Source of the DNA: Phallus indusiatus
Lineage: Eukaryota; Basidiomycota; Agaricomycetes; Phallales; Phallaceae
DNA length: 64,000 bases
Reading direction: 5' to 3'
NCBI GenBank assembly: GCA_027605045.1
Contig: JAQFWX010000120.1
Coordinates: 62,001-126,000, forward strand
Positions 44,979 through 60,412 of this stretch are shown here, one piece after another; positions within the stretch are counted from its first letter, which is position 1, and each line of letters opens with the position of its first letter. A program made the translations under genes and the position numbers. The notes under the pieces are model-generated. The model had not been told where the DNA came from, did no database searches, and was given only the letters and a program-made list of their open reading frames with translations.

Positions 44979-47900
44979 TCAACGCTCAGATATTCTCTCG
45001 AAGAACTGTTTCAGCGTGGTTGCTAAAACATCGGGAAGGGCTTCGACTTCCCGAAGGATCAGGTAATACTGGAAGGGGAACGAGTCAAGATACCGGTTTA
45101 ACTGAAGCTCCATTTTGCCATTGATGTTCTGATACGAGACCTGATTCATAGTCAATATCGAGTTCTGTATGGGCTGATTACTGTTCGATTTCTGGTCATG
45201 CAACGAATCGATAACGATGAAAACAACGAGAATACGATTTTCTTCCGCCATTCTGAGTGCACTGCGCAACTGCTCGTGGTCCTGACATATACCATCTGAC
45301 ACGATGATTTCGAGCTGCCAGAGTTCTCCAGCGGAACTGCTCGAAGATATGGCACGCTGCTCACGAGCTTCCAGAAGGGTATTCACGCTACTCTGGATGA
45401 GTTCTAGAATATCGGTTTTGGACTGCGAGAATTTGAAACTTTTCATAAGCTTTTCGCCCTCTCGTTCTCCGACCATTCCGTCTTCGAAGCGATGAACAAG
45501 CTCGAAACTCTCCCCAAAACTCGCAACGGCTACATCACCAGCTTCTAAACGATTGAGCGCTTTGGTGACCAGGGCTAACGTCTCGTATGCAAGATGAACC
45601 GAATGACTTTCCCCCATGCTACGTGAGTCGTCCAGCGCGATAAGAATTTGATATTCTCGTCGACTCGGTCGTGTACGTCTCAGCCAGATCTTGTCTTTAG
45701 TATAGTCAGAAGCAATATATGGTATGATCTTTTTCATATTGAGCTTTTTCCCGGTTTTGTAGTCCCCTTGAAGTCTCGTGGCAAGAGTGGGCGCCAAGAT
45801 TAGCCGTAGTTGTTCGCAGAGTGTGAAAGATAAATCCCGAGTTAATGATTCATAAAGACGCCAGACATGCCCAGCTAGCGACTCAGGACGACCGATCTCG
45901 TACCATTTTTTGACAATCTGCTCTAGGTTTTCCTCGGAAATTGACGCGTCTCCCGTGATGTCGAGCATCTCAGCTTCCGTAGTAATATCACCAGTCGACA
46001 TCACGTTATTCTCGTTATTCGGTTGTTGAGACTGGTCTTCTCTGGAAGGCCGATCCGCGCGGGGTTTTGAACTATTCGTCTTTTGCCCCGGAGGAATTGT
46101 CATCGGGTCAGACTTCTGAGCGTGATCGTTATTCGAGTCGTCCTGTCTCGCTATCTCTTCATCATCTGGCATCTGGACATCTTCATTCGCCACGGGTTTC
46201 TGGTCTTTCGCTGGTCCCAGCGCTTGTAGCTCGTTGGGATCGTCCAGATTTTCCGGCAAGTGCTCCACTCGAGATGGTAACTCGGAACTAGAAACAGATG
46301 GCTGTGCCGCGGATGCTGAATTAATTTCTTCCCAGAGTCTATGAACAGGTTTAGAGACGTCTCCCGTTGATATTGATTCTTGGTTTGTGTTATCGTTTTG
46401 ATCAATGTCCATAGCTCCGTCTTCGATAGCACCCATGTTAGCCCTATAACATGCCAATTTTGATAAATCGTGCAGTTCAAAGACATAGATTGTTCACATA
46501 CCCTTTATCCCAGCCTTCTTTACCATTGCTCAAGTTGTCTTTCGACGAATCAACAGCCGTATCAGTGGCATCATTTGCATCCATTTTATCATCAGCCATG
46601 GATGCATCTTCAGATAAACTTGGCTTCGGCGCCATTCCCTGACTACCTCGATTAGAATCCTCTATGCCACCCTCTCCTATGTCTTCCATACTAGACACAT
46701 TTTGGTCCTCCTGAGGGGGAAGTGTGTCGGGCTCTTCAAGTTCCTCTGCCTTATCCATGTCACCAGGTACTTCATCGGCAATGGATTGCGCATCAAGTTG
46801 AGAAGCAATGTCGTCGACTTCTTGATCAACATCGCTAAGACCATTTTCAACGTCACTAGTTGAATCGCCTTTTTCTGATGGATTAATATCAATATCGTCA
46901 GGTAAGTCCAGAACGGCCTCTTCCGTAATGGATGGCTCCAATTGTTTCCCAGCGTCGATCGGAGGTGCATCGTCAACGTTTTGAGGGTTGTCTTCTTCAG
47001 GCATACCATCATCCTGGATAGTTTCTTCCACGGGTTGTTTGGATTTCTTAGACGTATCATCTGTTTGAGGTGCAACGTCCTTGCCCATAGATTCGCTATC
47101 CTTACTGCCCGCTTGATCAGTCTGAGGTTTATCTTCTTCATGCTCTCCTTCCCACAATTTTTCATCAACCTTTTCCGAACTTTCTTTGTCCAAATTATCC
47201 ACGACATCATCAATATCGCTTTGAGGTTCTTCTGGCCCAGATTCAGATCCAGACTCGTCACCGCTTACATCTTGCATCTCCCCATCCACTCCATCCATCT
47301 CTATCCCGTCATTGTCTTGTTTCTGTTCTGTGTTATCGTCTCCCTGCTCGTTTTGAAGACCCTCAACCTGGCTCTCGTCTTTAACTTCATTACCGACGTC
47401 CTCTTTTCCTGTCCCCTCACCAAACCCAGTGCCATCTTCAAGCTGCTCCATGTTGCCATCGCCTGTCGTTTGCTGCTCGTCGGCATCCGGTGGTTTGCAA
47501 AAGCCATTCTGAGAGATTGAAATAATCAAGCGGGCCAGAATATAAGTTAGCTTTCCTAACGCTTTGCTGTGAAACGCTTGTAAATCAAGCATTGATTCGG
47601 CCATCTGTAAATACGTATCGAGGAAAGGCGATACGCGTCGGATTGACATCAACCTATCCTTCACAGGGGTATATGTGAGTGCGGAAAGGAATGACTCGAC
47701 TTGAGCAACAACACGTTGGAGATTGAGGGCAGTAGATAGATTGGCAGATAAAGAAGCGGAAGTCAGAGCGATGGCCTCTGGGTCTGAAGCTTCGCTCAAC
47801 GCGAGACCTTGCGACCGAATTTCTTGAGCGGTTAATAGCAGTAAGTCTATGGTTTTCTTCTCTGATTCCTGAGCCATCGCGCTGTCGAATTCGGAATCCA

Positions 47901-50900
47901 ACGGAAATTCCACTGTCGGAATGGACTCATTAAGCCATTCAAGGATTGGTCGACAGAAATGCTGTAGTCTCGGTTCGTCTATGCGCCATTGTTGTAACGA
48001 TGTAGAAACAGAAGTAATGCGAGTGCGTATTGAGCGAAATTTCGCAATTTCACCTGTTATTCCGTTATTGATCATGAAATGAGGGTACCCCTGAGAACGG
48101 AGACGTTTTCTTACCTGGATTCATGAATGAGGGACAAAGACACGATGTTTCTTGTTGTAGACGATTCAATGTCTCTGCGTCTTCCTTTAAGGCAACTATG
48201 CATTGGGAAATGGCGTTGGTGACGGAGGAAGACAATGGAGGAGAAATCTTCAAGTCAGCCAATTGGTTGCAACTAATGAGCAATTCCTTCAGCGCATCCT
48301 GTAGCTCAAGACACAACTGATGCCAGGGTCGAATAACATTGCTGTCTCCGATATAAATATCCGGATCGGTGGACTTTGATAACGATAATAATCGATTCAC
48401 CGCCTTCCGCAAGAACTGACACTGATTGTTATCTGCGAAATATCTAATGTGATGGTTACATTAGTCGGCCAAGGCGAAGTGCATGTCACTATACCTAGCA
48501 TACGCTGCCAAAAAGAAGCTATAACAGGATTCAACGAAATTGAGGGCACGCTGAAAACCTTCCGTTGGGATATCGGTGTGATGAGAAGATAGTGAATTGC
48601 GCAGTACTGGCATTGAAACGAGGAGTTTGTCGAAGTATGTTCTGTTTTTCGACGTCAAGGAACTGGCACAGCTGTCCTCCTTGCATTTGGACGATGCGTG
48701 ACTCAAAAGCCAGAGTCTATTCGTCTGACGTTGCAGGAGGTTGGATTTGATCCTAGCAGAAAATCCTGCGCGCTTTAGTCCTTGGAGAAGATCGACCCAG
48801 GCTCGTCTTTTGCGCATGAAGAGGAGCTTGTGTGCCTTTGAATCAGAGCCTGCAGCATCCGTGTCGGATTTTAGGTCCGTAGAGACGGTCAAAATTTCTC
48901 CAGCAAGATCATCTATGGAATGATAGGGAAGGAATTCAACAAATCGACTGCCACTGTCCTGTAAAACTTGTCGGAAATTTACAAGAGTTTTGGAAAGGTT
49001 CGTTAGATACGACGGCACCTGTCCCGATGTGAGTCGATTTTCCGTGACAGGGAATTCCACAGAGTCCGATATAGTGCAAATAACTCCGTAGTCAGCAATT
49101 GCGGGAGACACCGATTCTGAAGGCAGTTCTTCAACGGATAAAAGTGATGCCACAGACCCTTTCAGGACTTCGCGGAATTTTCTAATGCATTTGTATAGCT
49201 GTCGATGGGTACGCTGTGCACTTTGCTGTAGAGCATAAACGTTCGTATCTTTCCAGCTTGCCAACTTCACATAATCTTGAAGTTCCTTCTCCAAAGGCGC
49301 CCGCTTTTCCTTCACAACGCGTGCGACGACATCCTTGAATTGAGTATAATAATTGCATAAATTAAGCAAAACCATATTGGCACGAAGGAGTTTTTCGAAT
49401 TCACCGGATCTTTGGGTACGAAGCAGTAGCTGTGCATGTGCAGCGAAAGAGGCAATAAGTTGCAATCGGGATTCGAAATGCCCCATTGAGCTAGTTGAGA
49501 TGAATTCGTCCAAGACCGAGATCATTTCTGTTAGATATGCGTCGAGGTCTTCAGCGTGCAGCGGTCCTCTGATTGTTAAGTCATACATGCGCACCCACCA
49601 CTCAGCAGTATCAAGCTCAAATTTGGATATTTCAGATTCGAACAAATTCGACCAAGAAGCCAGTTCCATCCTCCTCCACGAGATGATTTTATCAGTAATT
49701 GCTTCTTGATAAACCGCAAGACTGTTTTCTCGATTGGCGTAAGATTCCCAGTCAGCTATCTGAAAGGTTAGCTGTTCCAGATTTGTGAGGACACGAGCGA
49801 TGGAGCTGTGCACTTTCAATCCCAATATAGAGATACAACGATCGAGAATATGTCGAAATATCATTTGGTCAGGCCACTCCTGTATGAGCTCTTCTAATCG
49901 CTGTTGCAGGTTCTGGACAATAAGAAAAGCCGACCTCGTCTCCAAGATATTGCTATCGTGATAAAAGTTATGGGACGAGCCTGATGAACCTTGCTGTGAA
50001 TGACCCATCATATTTCTCCATATAAGCGAAAGTCGTATTGACAGAGTATCTTTGTCCAAATCAATCAGCGGCTCTTCAGTCTTCAAAGTCTCGAATAAGG
50101 AGTCATGACGTATTCGCTTATATTGTTCCTCGAGCTTTGTCAATGTTGCTGTTTCCACCGTTTCGCACGTAATCATCCGATGAGTCGTATGAATGGTATG
50201 TTTTAGGTCCTGTGACAAACCCGAGGTTTGAGTAGATTTCTCTTTTATACTGGTGTCGGAGACGACGTCAATCTCGTCCGAAAATGAAGGGAAAAGAACT
50301 TCCAACTCGGCGCTATCATCATCCAATGCGTTCTCCATAGTCTTGTGGCGATATAAGGATTGCGAAACCTTTTCTTGCTGTTCCTCAGTGCTGTTCTGTT
50401 TGAGCCAAACAGCGGCCAGTTTATCAAAGGTTTCACCAACATGGACAAATTCAGCGGTTGCTTCGTGTACCAGAATAAATTGGTAAGAGGACGCGAGAAG
50501 ACGTAGCAGCTGCTCCGGAATGGAACCCTTGGATGTCAGTGCCTTTGCTTCATATGCTGCAGCGATAGTAGGGAATTTAATCAAAGAAGGAATCAAGGAA
50601 TTTAGCGAAATGTCGGTATTAGATGGGGGAATAAACAAGTGAAGGCCAAATTGAACAAACAAGAGAGCTAATGAAATCGGATGCACTACATCGGGTAGAT
50701 CTGCGTAGCTTTTATCCAGTCGTTGTAGAAACCCTGCTATGCTCGCGCTGACTGTGGAGATCTCCTGTGACAAAGCTGAAGTCGTGCAGCAAGTGATGGC
50801 TATACCCAAGTTCGACAGCTTGCCATTCAAGATAAACTGTTTCATGAATGGGCGTATCTCGTCAAAGAGTAGCTGAAGACGGTTGAGATCCACCACGCGG

Positions 50901-53900
50901 AAATTTGGATTAGAATGTTTTCGCAGCCCGTCTCGAATAGTCTCCAGTTCTTCCTGGAATATGGAAGTAAGAGGTGTTACTTTATCGCCGTATAACAAAT
51001 CGGCGGCGGAGACGGCAAATGCGTACAACGCAGACTTCCTTCCTTCTCTCTTTTTCAGAAAATCGAAAGTAGACTTCTCGATGGCTAAAGGATCCATAGG
51101 AAAATCGGGTAGATAAAGGTCCAGAAAGCACAAGCCGAAGTCTATCCATGCGCGCGCTAACTGAGGTGATCTTTTATGCCTCAATGATTCAAATATAGGA
51201 AGAATCCGACTAGTGAATATCCTCGAAAGATCACTGTCCGATGTTTTGGTCAAGAAAGCTGAAAAGGCAGTGGCATTCATGCTGGCTGCGGCACTTTGAA
51301 TAGCTTCCCAATCGCTAGCGGAGTATGTATCCTTGAAGCAAGTTGCAAACTAACAACTTAATTCGCATCAACCAATTATTGAAAGACTGCGAGACACTTA
51401 CTAGATAGACAGATCCTAACCATAAAGTATATAGCTGCTCAAATCGATCTAGTAGATTGTCTTGACACTGATCAAAAATGATGCGGGCATGTAATGCGAG
51501 ACCTGCGTTTTGCTTGTTCAATTCTTTGAAAGTAAGAGCATCAAAACTATCTCTGTATGAGCGATATAAACGGGTTAACTAGGGATACGATGAATACCAT
51601 AGGGAAAGAACGTCATGCAGAAGGACTGGCGTCAATAAAACCGCAGGACTGATTGTTTCTGCCTAAAGTCAGAAGGATAAGTAGAAATAAAATTGACATG
51701 AGTGAATAGATTCAAACCGTAGTGGAATTCCAATTTGATAATGCAGTCGTAACTCTCATCCAATGTTTCAAACAGGAAATAATGTGAGATATCGGATTCA
51801 AACATGCTCCTGTAATCTTAAATGAGCAAAGGATAATATTAACGAAAAAGACAGCTATGTTTACCATCAAACATCGAAGACACCTGTTCCGTTAGCGAAA
51901 GAAAGTGATCATTGCCATAATGCTGCGCGACGTCAATCAGCAGCCGACTGGATTCGGACGAACTCTGATACCAATGTCAATGAACGGAAAATAAAAGAAA
52001 GCACTGTACCCACGTCGTGTGAAGTTGACAACTTCTTGTATATGGAAAGTACCCACTTTAACTCGACGATAGCGAGGACAGGCGAATGTCTTTGTTGCTC
52101 GTGATCACCAGAAATAGCAAGATGGCTTTCTACAACAATAACTTAGGATCAATAACGTCGGGTGAATTTATGTAAATACCTAATGTGAAAAAGTCTAGCA
52201 CCGAGGACGTGGAAAACGTTCGCAATGGATCCGGAGTCATTGAACAATTACAAGTGAAGGTTTTCCAGATATCATGCATTTTACTACCCGAGGTTAGCTG
52301 AATCGCTTCGGAAAATCTCTTCAAACAGCTAAGAAGCACGCAATGTTCGACATTATGCCATTTATCTAAAATTTCCGAATAGCTTTGTCGAATGACCACG
52401 GCTGACGAGAAGTTCAAGAGTGGTTCTAAAGCTGAGTCACGTAGATGTTCCGAAAAATCAATCAGTAATTCCATTTCATGCAGGATTTCCTAGAAACCAC
52501 GAGTCAGTTGTTGATTTTATACATAAAAATACTGCCATACAGGAGTTTCAGCTAAGATATGCACCGGCTCAGATGTCATCCTGTTCACAAGAGACAGTGT
52601 TTCCGAGTAGAGAGGATATAAACTTGCGATAGTCAGGCTGATGTTTCCAGCCCTTTCTTGGCTTGAATGGTAGGAGAGAGACTGTTGGAAAAATGATTGC
52701 TCCGGTATCATGAACGTATTAGAAAAATGGAGGCGGGTTAATAAGCCCAGAATACGGGAGATCGTCGTAGCTGTCAAAGAATTATGCACAGAAGACCAAG
52801 GCTCTTGTCGCACGAGGGTATCCAGGTGCTATATGAAATCACAGTGTAAGTTGGATGACTGTCCCTCATACTAATGGACTTACCTGAGATATATTGGGAA
52901 CCGCTGAGGACTTTTTCACGACTGCTGTAAAGCTAGTTACTGCTTGAAGAATATTTTCTCTCGTGGAAATGTGATTAAGGATATCAATCAGAGCAATGTC
53001 TTCGGATAATGACTTGCCAAAAGAGCCAAGTAAGGGGAATGCAAGAGGTGCAAAATGACGAACGAGGATGTCAGTAGATGTATATTCACCGAGTGGAATG
53101 TGCTGTAGACTTAAAGACTTTCGAAGGCTCAAGTTGTCCCATAATGCCATATGAGCAGAATCATAGATCAAGGATCCTGGTCGCAGAATGACAGACGGGC
53201 TAAACTCGAGATCTTCTTTGAAACAACCACGACGCATTTCTTCGAACTTCAATGCATCTCTTTCTGGGCTGAATCCTGAGTAGATTTGTGGTAGAATACG
53301 TGAAGCATCATATAGCCTCAGGGCGTCTTGTCTTATGATTTTTGTGTCCATTAGGTGTATTTCAATACCACGGTTCCGCATTGCTCTTGATAGCTCCCCA
53401 TTTCGAGGATCCAGTAACATAATCAAACGAAAATCTGGATGGGGATATATAACCTCGGTATCTCCATTTACGTGACCGCGCTCGGTGAGACTCACGAAAC
53501 CGTTAGGTTCGCACAGCGAGTTCAAACGATCAAGGACTGAAGGGCTGCATAGGTTGGCATTGTCTAACAACAGCCAATGTCCTTCCTTCATGGCGCTCAG
53601 AAGTGGCCCATCAACCCACCCGAATTGTAACGCATTGCTATTGTTGTCGTCAATCTGCTCGAACGACCCGAGAATGTCCCCAGTGTCCATCCCACTGCTC
53701 AATGTGATCTCCCGAAGACAGACTCCTGTGATACCGGCCAAGAAACGAACCAAATGGGTTTTGCCAGTGTTGGGAGCCCCAGATATGATGGCGAGCCAGC
53801 CCTTATCCATGCACAACCCGATTGCCGTGAGCGGGCGTCGATATCCCTGCAGTTCAACGACATTGTGATACGATCTATAATCAGCACGCCTGACTGTCGA

Positions 53901-56900
53901 GAGCCCAAGCTGAACATAATCTCTGCCGATAGACAGCAGCGAGAATTTCTGCAAGGACTCAGGATCGTATGTGCCAAATACCTCTTTGAAGATATAAATG
54001 ACGCGCTCGCGGTCTGTTGGTGTACGGAACCGTTGAATATAGAGAGGATCCAGGAATGCGGAGGGATGTAAGATCGCCTCAGGATGGGAAAGTAAACTGG
54101 TCCAACGCAATACATCTCTGATATTGAACTCCCAAGGTCCGCCATCTTTACCTAAACAGCCTGTGGAAACAGCTTCCTGTAGCTTGGAATTAAAGAGCAC
54201 CATACACCGAACCCAGTCCTCCTGCACGTCGGGGAATTGACTTTGACAGATCATGTACATGTCATCCAAAGTCAATGTTTGAATATAAACTTTCGTAAAA
54301 CGATCCAAAAAGGATTTAGGTAAGCCTTTTCTACCCCCTCCTTGTCCAAGAGGGTTCTGAGCAGCAAATATGCGGAAGTTTTCATGCTTCGGAAACGTTT
54401 GTCCTAGCTCGGGGATAAAAACGGAACCACGATGATCCAATACGGCATTTAACCCCTCAAGCACGGCTTGCGTTGCGAGATTCATCTCATCTAGCAAGAC
54501 CCAATCCCCATTTCGCATGGACTGAAGGAAAGCAGCCTCTTTCCACGCAAAGGAATTCGAATCGCCACTGTCAACAGGGTAATCCGTCCCAAACAGGTCA
54601 ATCAGCTCAGTTTGGTCAGATAAATTAATGCGAACGAGGCGCTGACAGGCCAGGTGTGAAAGTGCAGAAACTAGACTTGTCTTTCCTACGCCGGGACTAC
54701 CTTCTAGCAGAATGGCTTTATCGAGCTGGCAGGCACGGGATAACCTGCCTATGTTGCTTAAAGTGGTTGGGGCGACGAAATTATAACCTTGATGGTTTTT
54801 GGGAGCAGTGGATCCTTTGAGAATATTGAAGGGGCCCACACTGACATATAATGACGAGTTATGTATAGAACTGAATTTTTCCTGCTGGATTTCGTTCAAG
54901 AATGTGAGTTTACTGATTTCGAATTCAGCTTCATGTCTCAGCCGATCAATATCTTTGAGCGTCCAACTAGCCATAAATGCGGAAGTTTCAAGGCCGTCGA
55001 GACAAGCCATGTGAATGGCGTGGTGCTGGTATGAGGTATCAATACATCGCAGGCGGCAAAAAGGAATGATGACATACGAAGATTGAGGACGTGGCCATAG
55101 AGGTCTCGGTGTTAACCATCTTGTTCATAAACGTAACGACCGTCTAACGAGGATCAGCAGGCAATATACCACAAAACTATTGCATTCATACCAGGATATC
55201 TCTCATGCTCATTACGGCAGACGCGGCAAGCTTAGAGCTGATCCACTGTCTGAAAGACAAAATAGGTTGCGTATATTCCCGCAAACAGGTGTGCCGCCAA
55301 GATTCGTCAATGATAACTTGAAGATCCGTCATTGAGTCTATAGACGGCACCCAAATTTCGGTGAACCGATTGCGCAAAGCGGGAGACAGTTCTTTCTTGC
55401 CATAATCGCCTCCCGGATTCATTGTCGCTACCAGTTTGAATTCGGGATGTGCTACGACTGTAGCGCCGGCTATATCGACACCTCCCCGCTCTGCTAAGAC
55501 GACGGTACGAGATGGCTCCAACACGCTATTTAGTCGCTCCAGTACCGAATCGTCTGCCAGGGAAATCTCATCCAATAGAAAAACATTTCCGTCTTGCATT
55601 GCCTCGACAAGAGGTCCATCTTTCCATTCAAACAAGGCAGATGCTTTTGAGTACAGTTCACGCAACTGTGGGATGGCATGCGATGGCGGCGAAGCGACGC
55701 TCAACCGATCCAAGAATTGTGAAACTTCATCGATTGTGGTAGGGATTGGTGTTTCTAGAGCCGTGGCTAATTCTTGACACTTCACCAACAGATCGGCATG
55801 TCGAGTGCTTCTGTTCCGGATCGGTCTTTGACTACCGATCAAATCAGATGTTTCGGTGCTTTGATGACAATTCAAAGTTATCAGCTCTTTCGAAGTTGCG
55901 GAAGCATATAGCTGGCAGACGGATGTTTTCCCGGAACCAGTCTCCCCAACGAGTAGTACAGGTTCATTATATCTTAAGGCTGTAGCAACCAGGACGAACA
56001 GACGCCTCATGGCCGAGGTCCAAATGATATTTGAAGATGTTGGAAATGAAATCCCTGGGGGAGAATGCGAGTACAGCTCGTCTACCACGATTGACTCCTT
56101 CATGACTTTTTCAATGACTTCTTTGACGATTGCTTTGTCGTCTGGACGTCGGGTTCTTTCCGCCAAAATCATGTAGCCATTCTTCGCCAATTCAAGACTT
56201 GTTGAAGCTTCTCGACTTCCCCAACGAAACAGATCTCGGAGTGTAGCAAAACCATGCTTGGCCTCGAAAACACGGTTGGCTTGCCTGCGCTTCCCCAATT
56301 CCTGAAAGACATTCACAATCTTTTTTGCGTACGATTCGGGTATGCGACAACGCTCTGACAAAATAAACTGCAATTCTGACTGAGGTACATCATCAAAATG
56401 AACCTCCAAAAATCGACTACGAAACGCCCGTGATAGTTGTTTTCGACCAGCGTATAATCCAGGAGGATTTTGGGTAGCAAATAGCATGAAATGTGGATGC
56501 GGTTTAATAACTTCTTGTGTTTCCGGAATGAATAGCTCCCGATTATCATCTAGTAACCGATTGAGAGCTTCAAGGACGTCGGTTGGCGCAAGATTTAGTT
56601 CATCGAGTACTATCCAATCCCCGTTACGCAAAGCCCGGACCAGCATGCCGTCTCTGAAGACCAGTCTACCAGTATCTGGGTCGGAGATATATGAGCCTAA
56701 ATATTCCTGAATATCCGTATGCTCGTGATTGTTGATTCGAACAAATCTGTGACCTGTTCTACGCGCGAGATATTCCACAGCACTAGTCTTTCCGCTTGAA
56801 GTGGGCCCCTCAATCAGAATAGGGAAACGGCGAACATAAACAATACGAGCAAGATCAACGAGTTTGGTTTGGACTGATGGCGTCAATATATATTCCGCAA

Positions 56901-59900
56901 CGGAATCCTTTTGTAGGCTGCCACATTCAATCCAGAAGGGCCCGATACGTTCGTACATCTCGGGTTCAGTGGTCGATGGAACGGATGGAACATGTGCCAA
57001 AGCTGAAGCAACATTCTTGACACCAGAAAACAGTAGCTTGTCCGCCAACTGCTTGATTTTGGCCGCGCTTGATGTTTCCAAAGACATCGAAAATGCCATC
57101 AAACATCCTTCCCATAGCGATCGTCGTAGACCAAAACTTGCTACTGCATGTGACGTGAACATCAGAGCTCTTGCTAATGTCCGGATACTGAAATGAGGAC
57201 GTCGATTGGAACCATCCGCCAACTCATGTCTATCGCTCATTGCTTTAACTTGCATATAGAATTCGACTACGTCAAGCAATGCTGCTTTGTCCGTAATCGC
57301 ACAATGACCGATATACTGCTGCACTATCGACAGAAGGGCGTCTTTATCCGTATCTGGGGACGGAACGTAGACCTCCGTGAAGCGGGTTCGGATATTCATT
57401 GGAAGATCTCTTTTGCCAACGTCCGTAGCAGGATTCATACAAGCAAAGAGACGGAAGTCGGGATGTCGGGGAATTGGTTCAAATGAACCCTGCTCACCCA
57501 GAACAATTGATGCCTTTGGACCACTGAGGATGGATGCAATACACTCAAGGGTTTCCGAGCTTGCAAGATTGATTTCGTCCAGAAGTACCCTTGAGAAAAG
57601 GATATAGACTGTTAATCCTATAAGATAACAAGGGTGCTTACCAGTCGCCGTTTCGTAAAGCGCGAACAAGTGGTCCTTCTATGAAACGGAAGGATAATCT
57701 GCTTCGTTTTTGTACATGCTCCATCTCAAACAGCTCCACGTCTTTTGCAAATCCAATCCAATCCGACTCATACACCTGATAAGAATCTTGGACCATTTTT
57801 CTTCGCTTGCGTGGACCGTCACCATTAGTAAATCCATCCTCTACATTAATTCTGTGTATATGTCAGTTATAATGTAAGACGTATGATAACACCTCAGCTT
57901 ACCCTTGCTCCATGATGTCTTTTTCGACCTGATCTCGTGTCTGAATCTTTTCCAATGCTAGTCGTACGCATTCCGTCCAAAGTCCAACTGCCTTTTTCCA
58001 TCTTGAATCAGTAACGGCAGAACGAACAGCTTGCTCGAACTTGGCATTCTTTTTTCGACTGAACGTCAGCGCGAATAGCTTAACAAACCGTTGTTGTAGT
58101 TCTCCAGCGGCAATCCTAGCATCAATTGGCTTGAAATTGCCTAGAAGGTCCGAACTTTCTGTTTGGTTGCTCAGATTCAGGGATATTAAGGGATGATTCA
58201 GTAAGGAAGACAAATAGGAAACAGTCGTGGTTTTTCCCGTGCCAGTTTCTCCTACCAGCAAAACCGGTTCTTGCATCGAAACGCATGTAGCGACCCGCTC
58301 GAGAAGCAAAACGGCGGATCTATGAGTAGCGTACGGACGAGATAGAAGTTCTGAAGACGCATCGGTGGTAGGGGCTGCGGGCACATGTATCCGCCCGATT
58401 GTCAATGACAGAGTTCGGCCGTTTGAATCTTTGTTTATGTGCATCTCGGGTCGACGATTTTTCAAAATCCAATCAATTCGATCGGCGTCCAAGCCGAGAT
58501 GTTTAGAGATAATGTCAGATATCGCATCGTAGTGGGTCCGAGCGACCTCGGAGAATGCCCCTGTGCCAAAGAATATATCTCTCGCTTGGAAGTAAATCTC
58601 CTCGCGGATTGAGATATTTGGAAATAGACTCATAAATGAGACCGTCTCTGAGGGCAGGTTGGAAGGAATCGATATACCGACGGCGATTCGTTTGCACCAA
58701 GCCTCCAAGTCATAGATTCCTACGGAACGGACGCCAGCCACCGGAGGTACGCGACATATATCTAACCAGGCATTTATGAACAGCATGGCAACAGCTGGCA
58801 CCAATGTAGGAAACTTCTCAGAAATAATATGTAGCAGGTCATTGTCGGTCAGCGGAGGAATATCGACTCTGGAGAATTTATGAGCACCCAAAAACGACGG
58901 CTCTGAGAACGAGCCATCAGGCCGCGGGGCTATCGAACGGCATGCAAAAATGGCAAAACTGTCCGCAGCCACTACTAAAGGTCGTCCGGGTAATTGAAGA
59001 GTGACGGGACTACCAATATGTTTTTGAATATGAAACCCCTCCACGATAGGCATAACAGCGCCAAGGATGTCGGAACTCGCACGGTCGATATCTTCCAAAA
59101 CCAGCCAACGTCCTTCCCGCATTGTTTTCACGACAATGCCATCTTGCCATTCAAAATGACCCGGACGTTTTGTGGATGAGACGTACGAACCGAAAAGTGA
59201 CTTGGCGTCCAGTGATGTGTCCGCTAGATGTATAACCATGAGCTGGTGCATGGATGCAGGATATAGTACAGAGGCCAGGCGTCGAAGGATGGTGCCTTTA
59301 CCTCCAGAAGGAGGTGAGGATAACAGAATAGGAAGTCGCAACGACAGTCGGAGGGCAACTGCCCGTAATGCTTTCTTCGCAGTTGAAGTTGAGATAAACT
59401 GATCCGACATTTTTGGAGGATTAGGTTGCTTTAAAAGTAGAATGCCTTCAACGTCAGCGACGCGAGAACTGAAATATAATTCAACCACTGCATTTCATTA
59501 AAAAAAGGAAAGATAAACAAACGTTATTTTTGTCAACTCCAGCTTGTTACAGGGCTCAGAGTCGTCTTTTTGATAATAATTATCCGACACTAATATGCTT
59601 TCTCTCAACTCCCGCACTCGTATAGTTTCCGCCAACGGTAAAATCCAACCATCGGTGATCTGTTTGGTACCATCAACGGAGAGACCAGACTCAATAATAA
59701 CGTCCGAAGCTCCCACAGGACCAAGGTATTTTTCCAACAACTCATCTCGTCGACTTTCAGATATGCGTGTGTGAAGAGCATAAGAATGAATCGCGAGGCA
59801 TTTAGTACCACGAGACACATCAGACCTTCGCAGGACATCGAAAAGTGGGTCTGAAGACCAACCAAAAGATGTTGGGGCCTGAGGACATGCGAATAAAATT

Positions 59901-60412
59901 CGATAATAGGATAAAAGTCTGAAGTGAAGTTGCAATTCGGATAAGTCTTGAATATCGTTCAGGAGGCCATTGGTAAAATGTGTCCCACGAATAAATGTTG
60001 CAAAAGTTCTAATGAATTATTAACTTCATTTCTCATAGAGAATTGATGGCAACACATACGGATATAACTCTTCATGTACGCTCAAAAGCAACGCAAATGC
60101 ATCCAACTTTTCCGGGTTGCTTCCCATTTGATCTAGCCATTTTGCACATAATATGATAAGTATAGGGCGGAATGTTGATGCAATTAAGGTAGTGTATCTG
60201 CGATGGAATAATAGTTGCGAAACTTGAGTTAAGATGCTCTCTGGAGTGATCGGTATCGTTTTAATGGGATCGTCTAGGAAAGTTTCTATTGCATTCCACT
60301 GGCGACGCAAGTTAATCGTCAAAGGGTCATTGTGAATTTCGTCCATAAACTTATCCCAACCGGAGGGACACTCGAAGGCCCTCACTTGCCGAGACAGTGA
60401 ATTTAGGTCCAA
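44979..60412 (-). CDS. MDN1: Midasin, AAA-ATPase of 60S ribosome assembly (18 exons, 4,853 aa)
   Basis: Midasin (Rea1) is a dynein-like mechanoenzyme that strips Ytm1 and Rsa4 from pre-60S particles in the nucleolus and nucleus. Minus-strand exons: 60412-60060, 60008-59523, 59468-57903, 57851-57642, 57589-55192, 55143-55078, 55025-52884, 52828-52541, 52489-52180, 52129-52014, 51964-51865, 51816-51698, 51662-51627, 51578-51402, 51349-48490, 48432-48115, 48053-46502 and 46443-44979. Six AAA modules follow the N-terminus, with Walker A at PPSGGKGT (AAA1, atypical), GETGTGKT, GPTSSGKT, GETGSGKT, GSPGVGKT and GAPNTGKT. Then come a long linker (to about residue 3850), a strongly acidic Asp/Glu-rich region (exon 17), and the C-terminal MIDAS domain with DDSRSM (about 4637-4642), which binds UBL domains. 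Small linker exons 12-14 are the least certain. Confidence 0.95.

Noticed and set aside
46942..47520. 192-codon plus-strand frame and other long frames inside MDN1
   Set aside because: They are shadows of the acidic, low-complexity coding region on the opposite strand.
51579..51630. In-frame TAG in MDN1 (after SSYP)
   Set aside because: A 48-nt intron (GTCCTT...CCCTAG, 51626-51579) removes it and yields LLTPLTRLYRSYRDSF.
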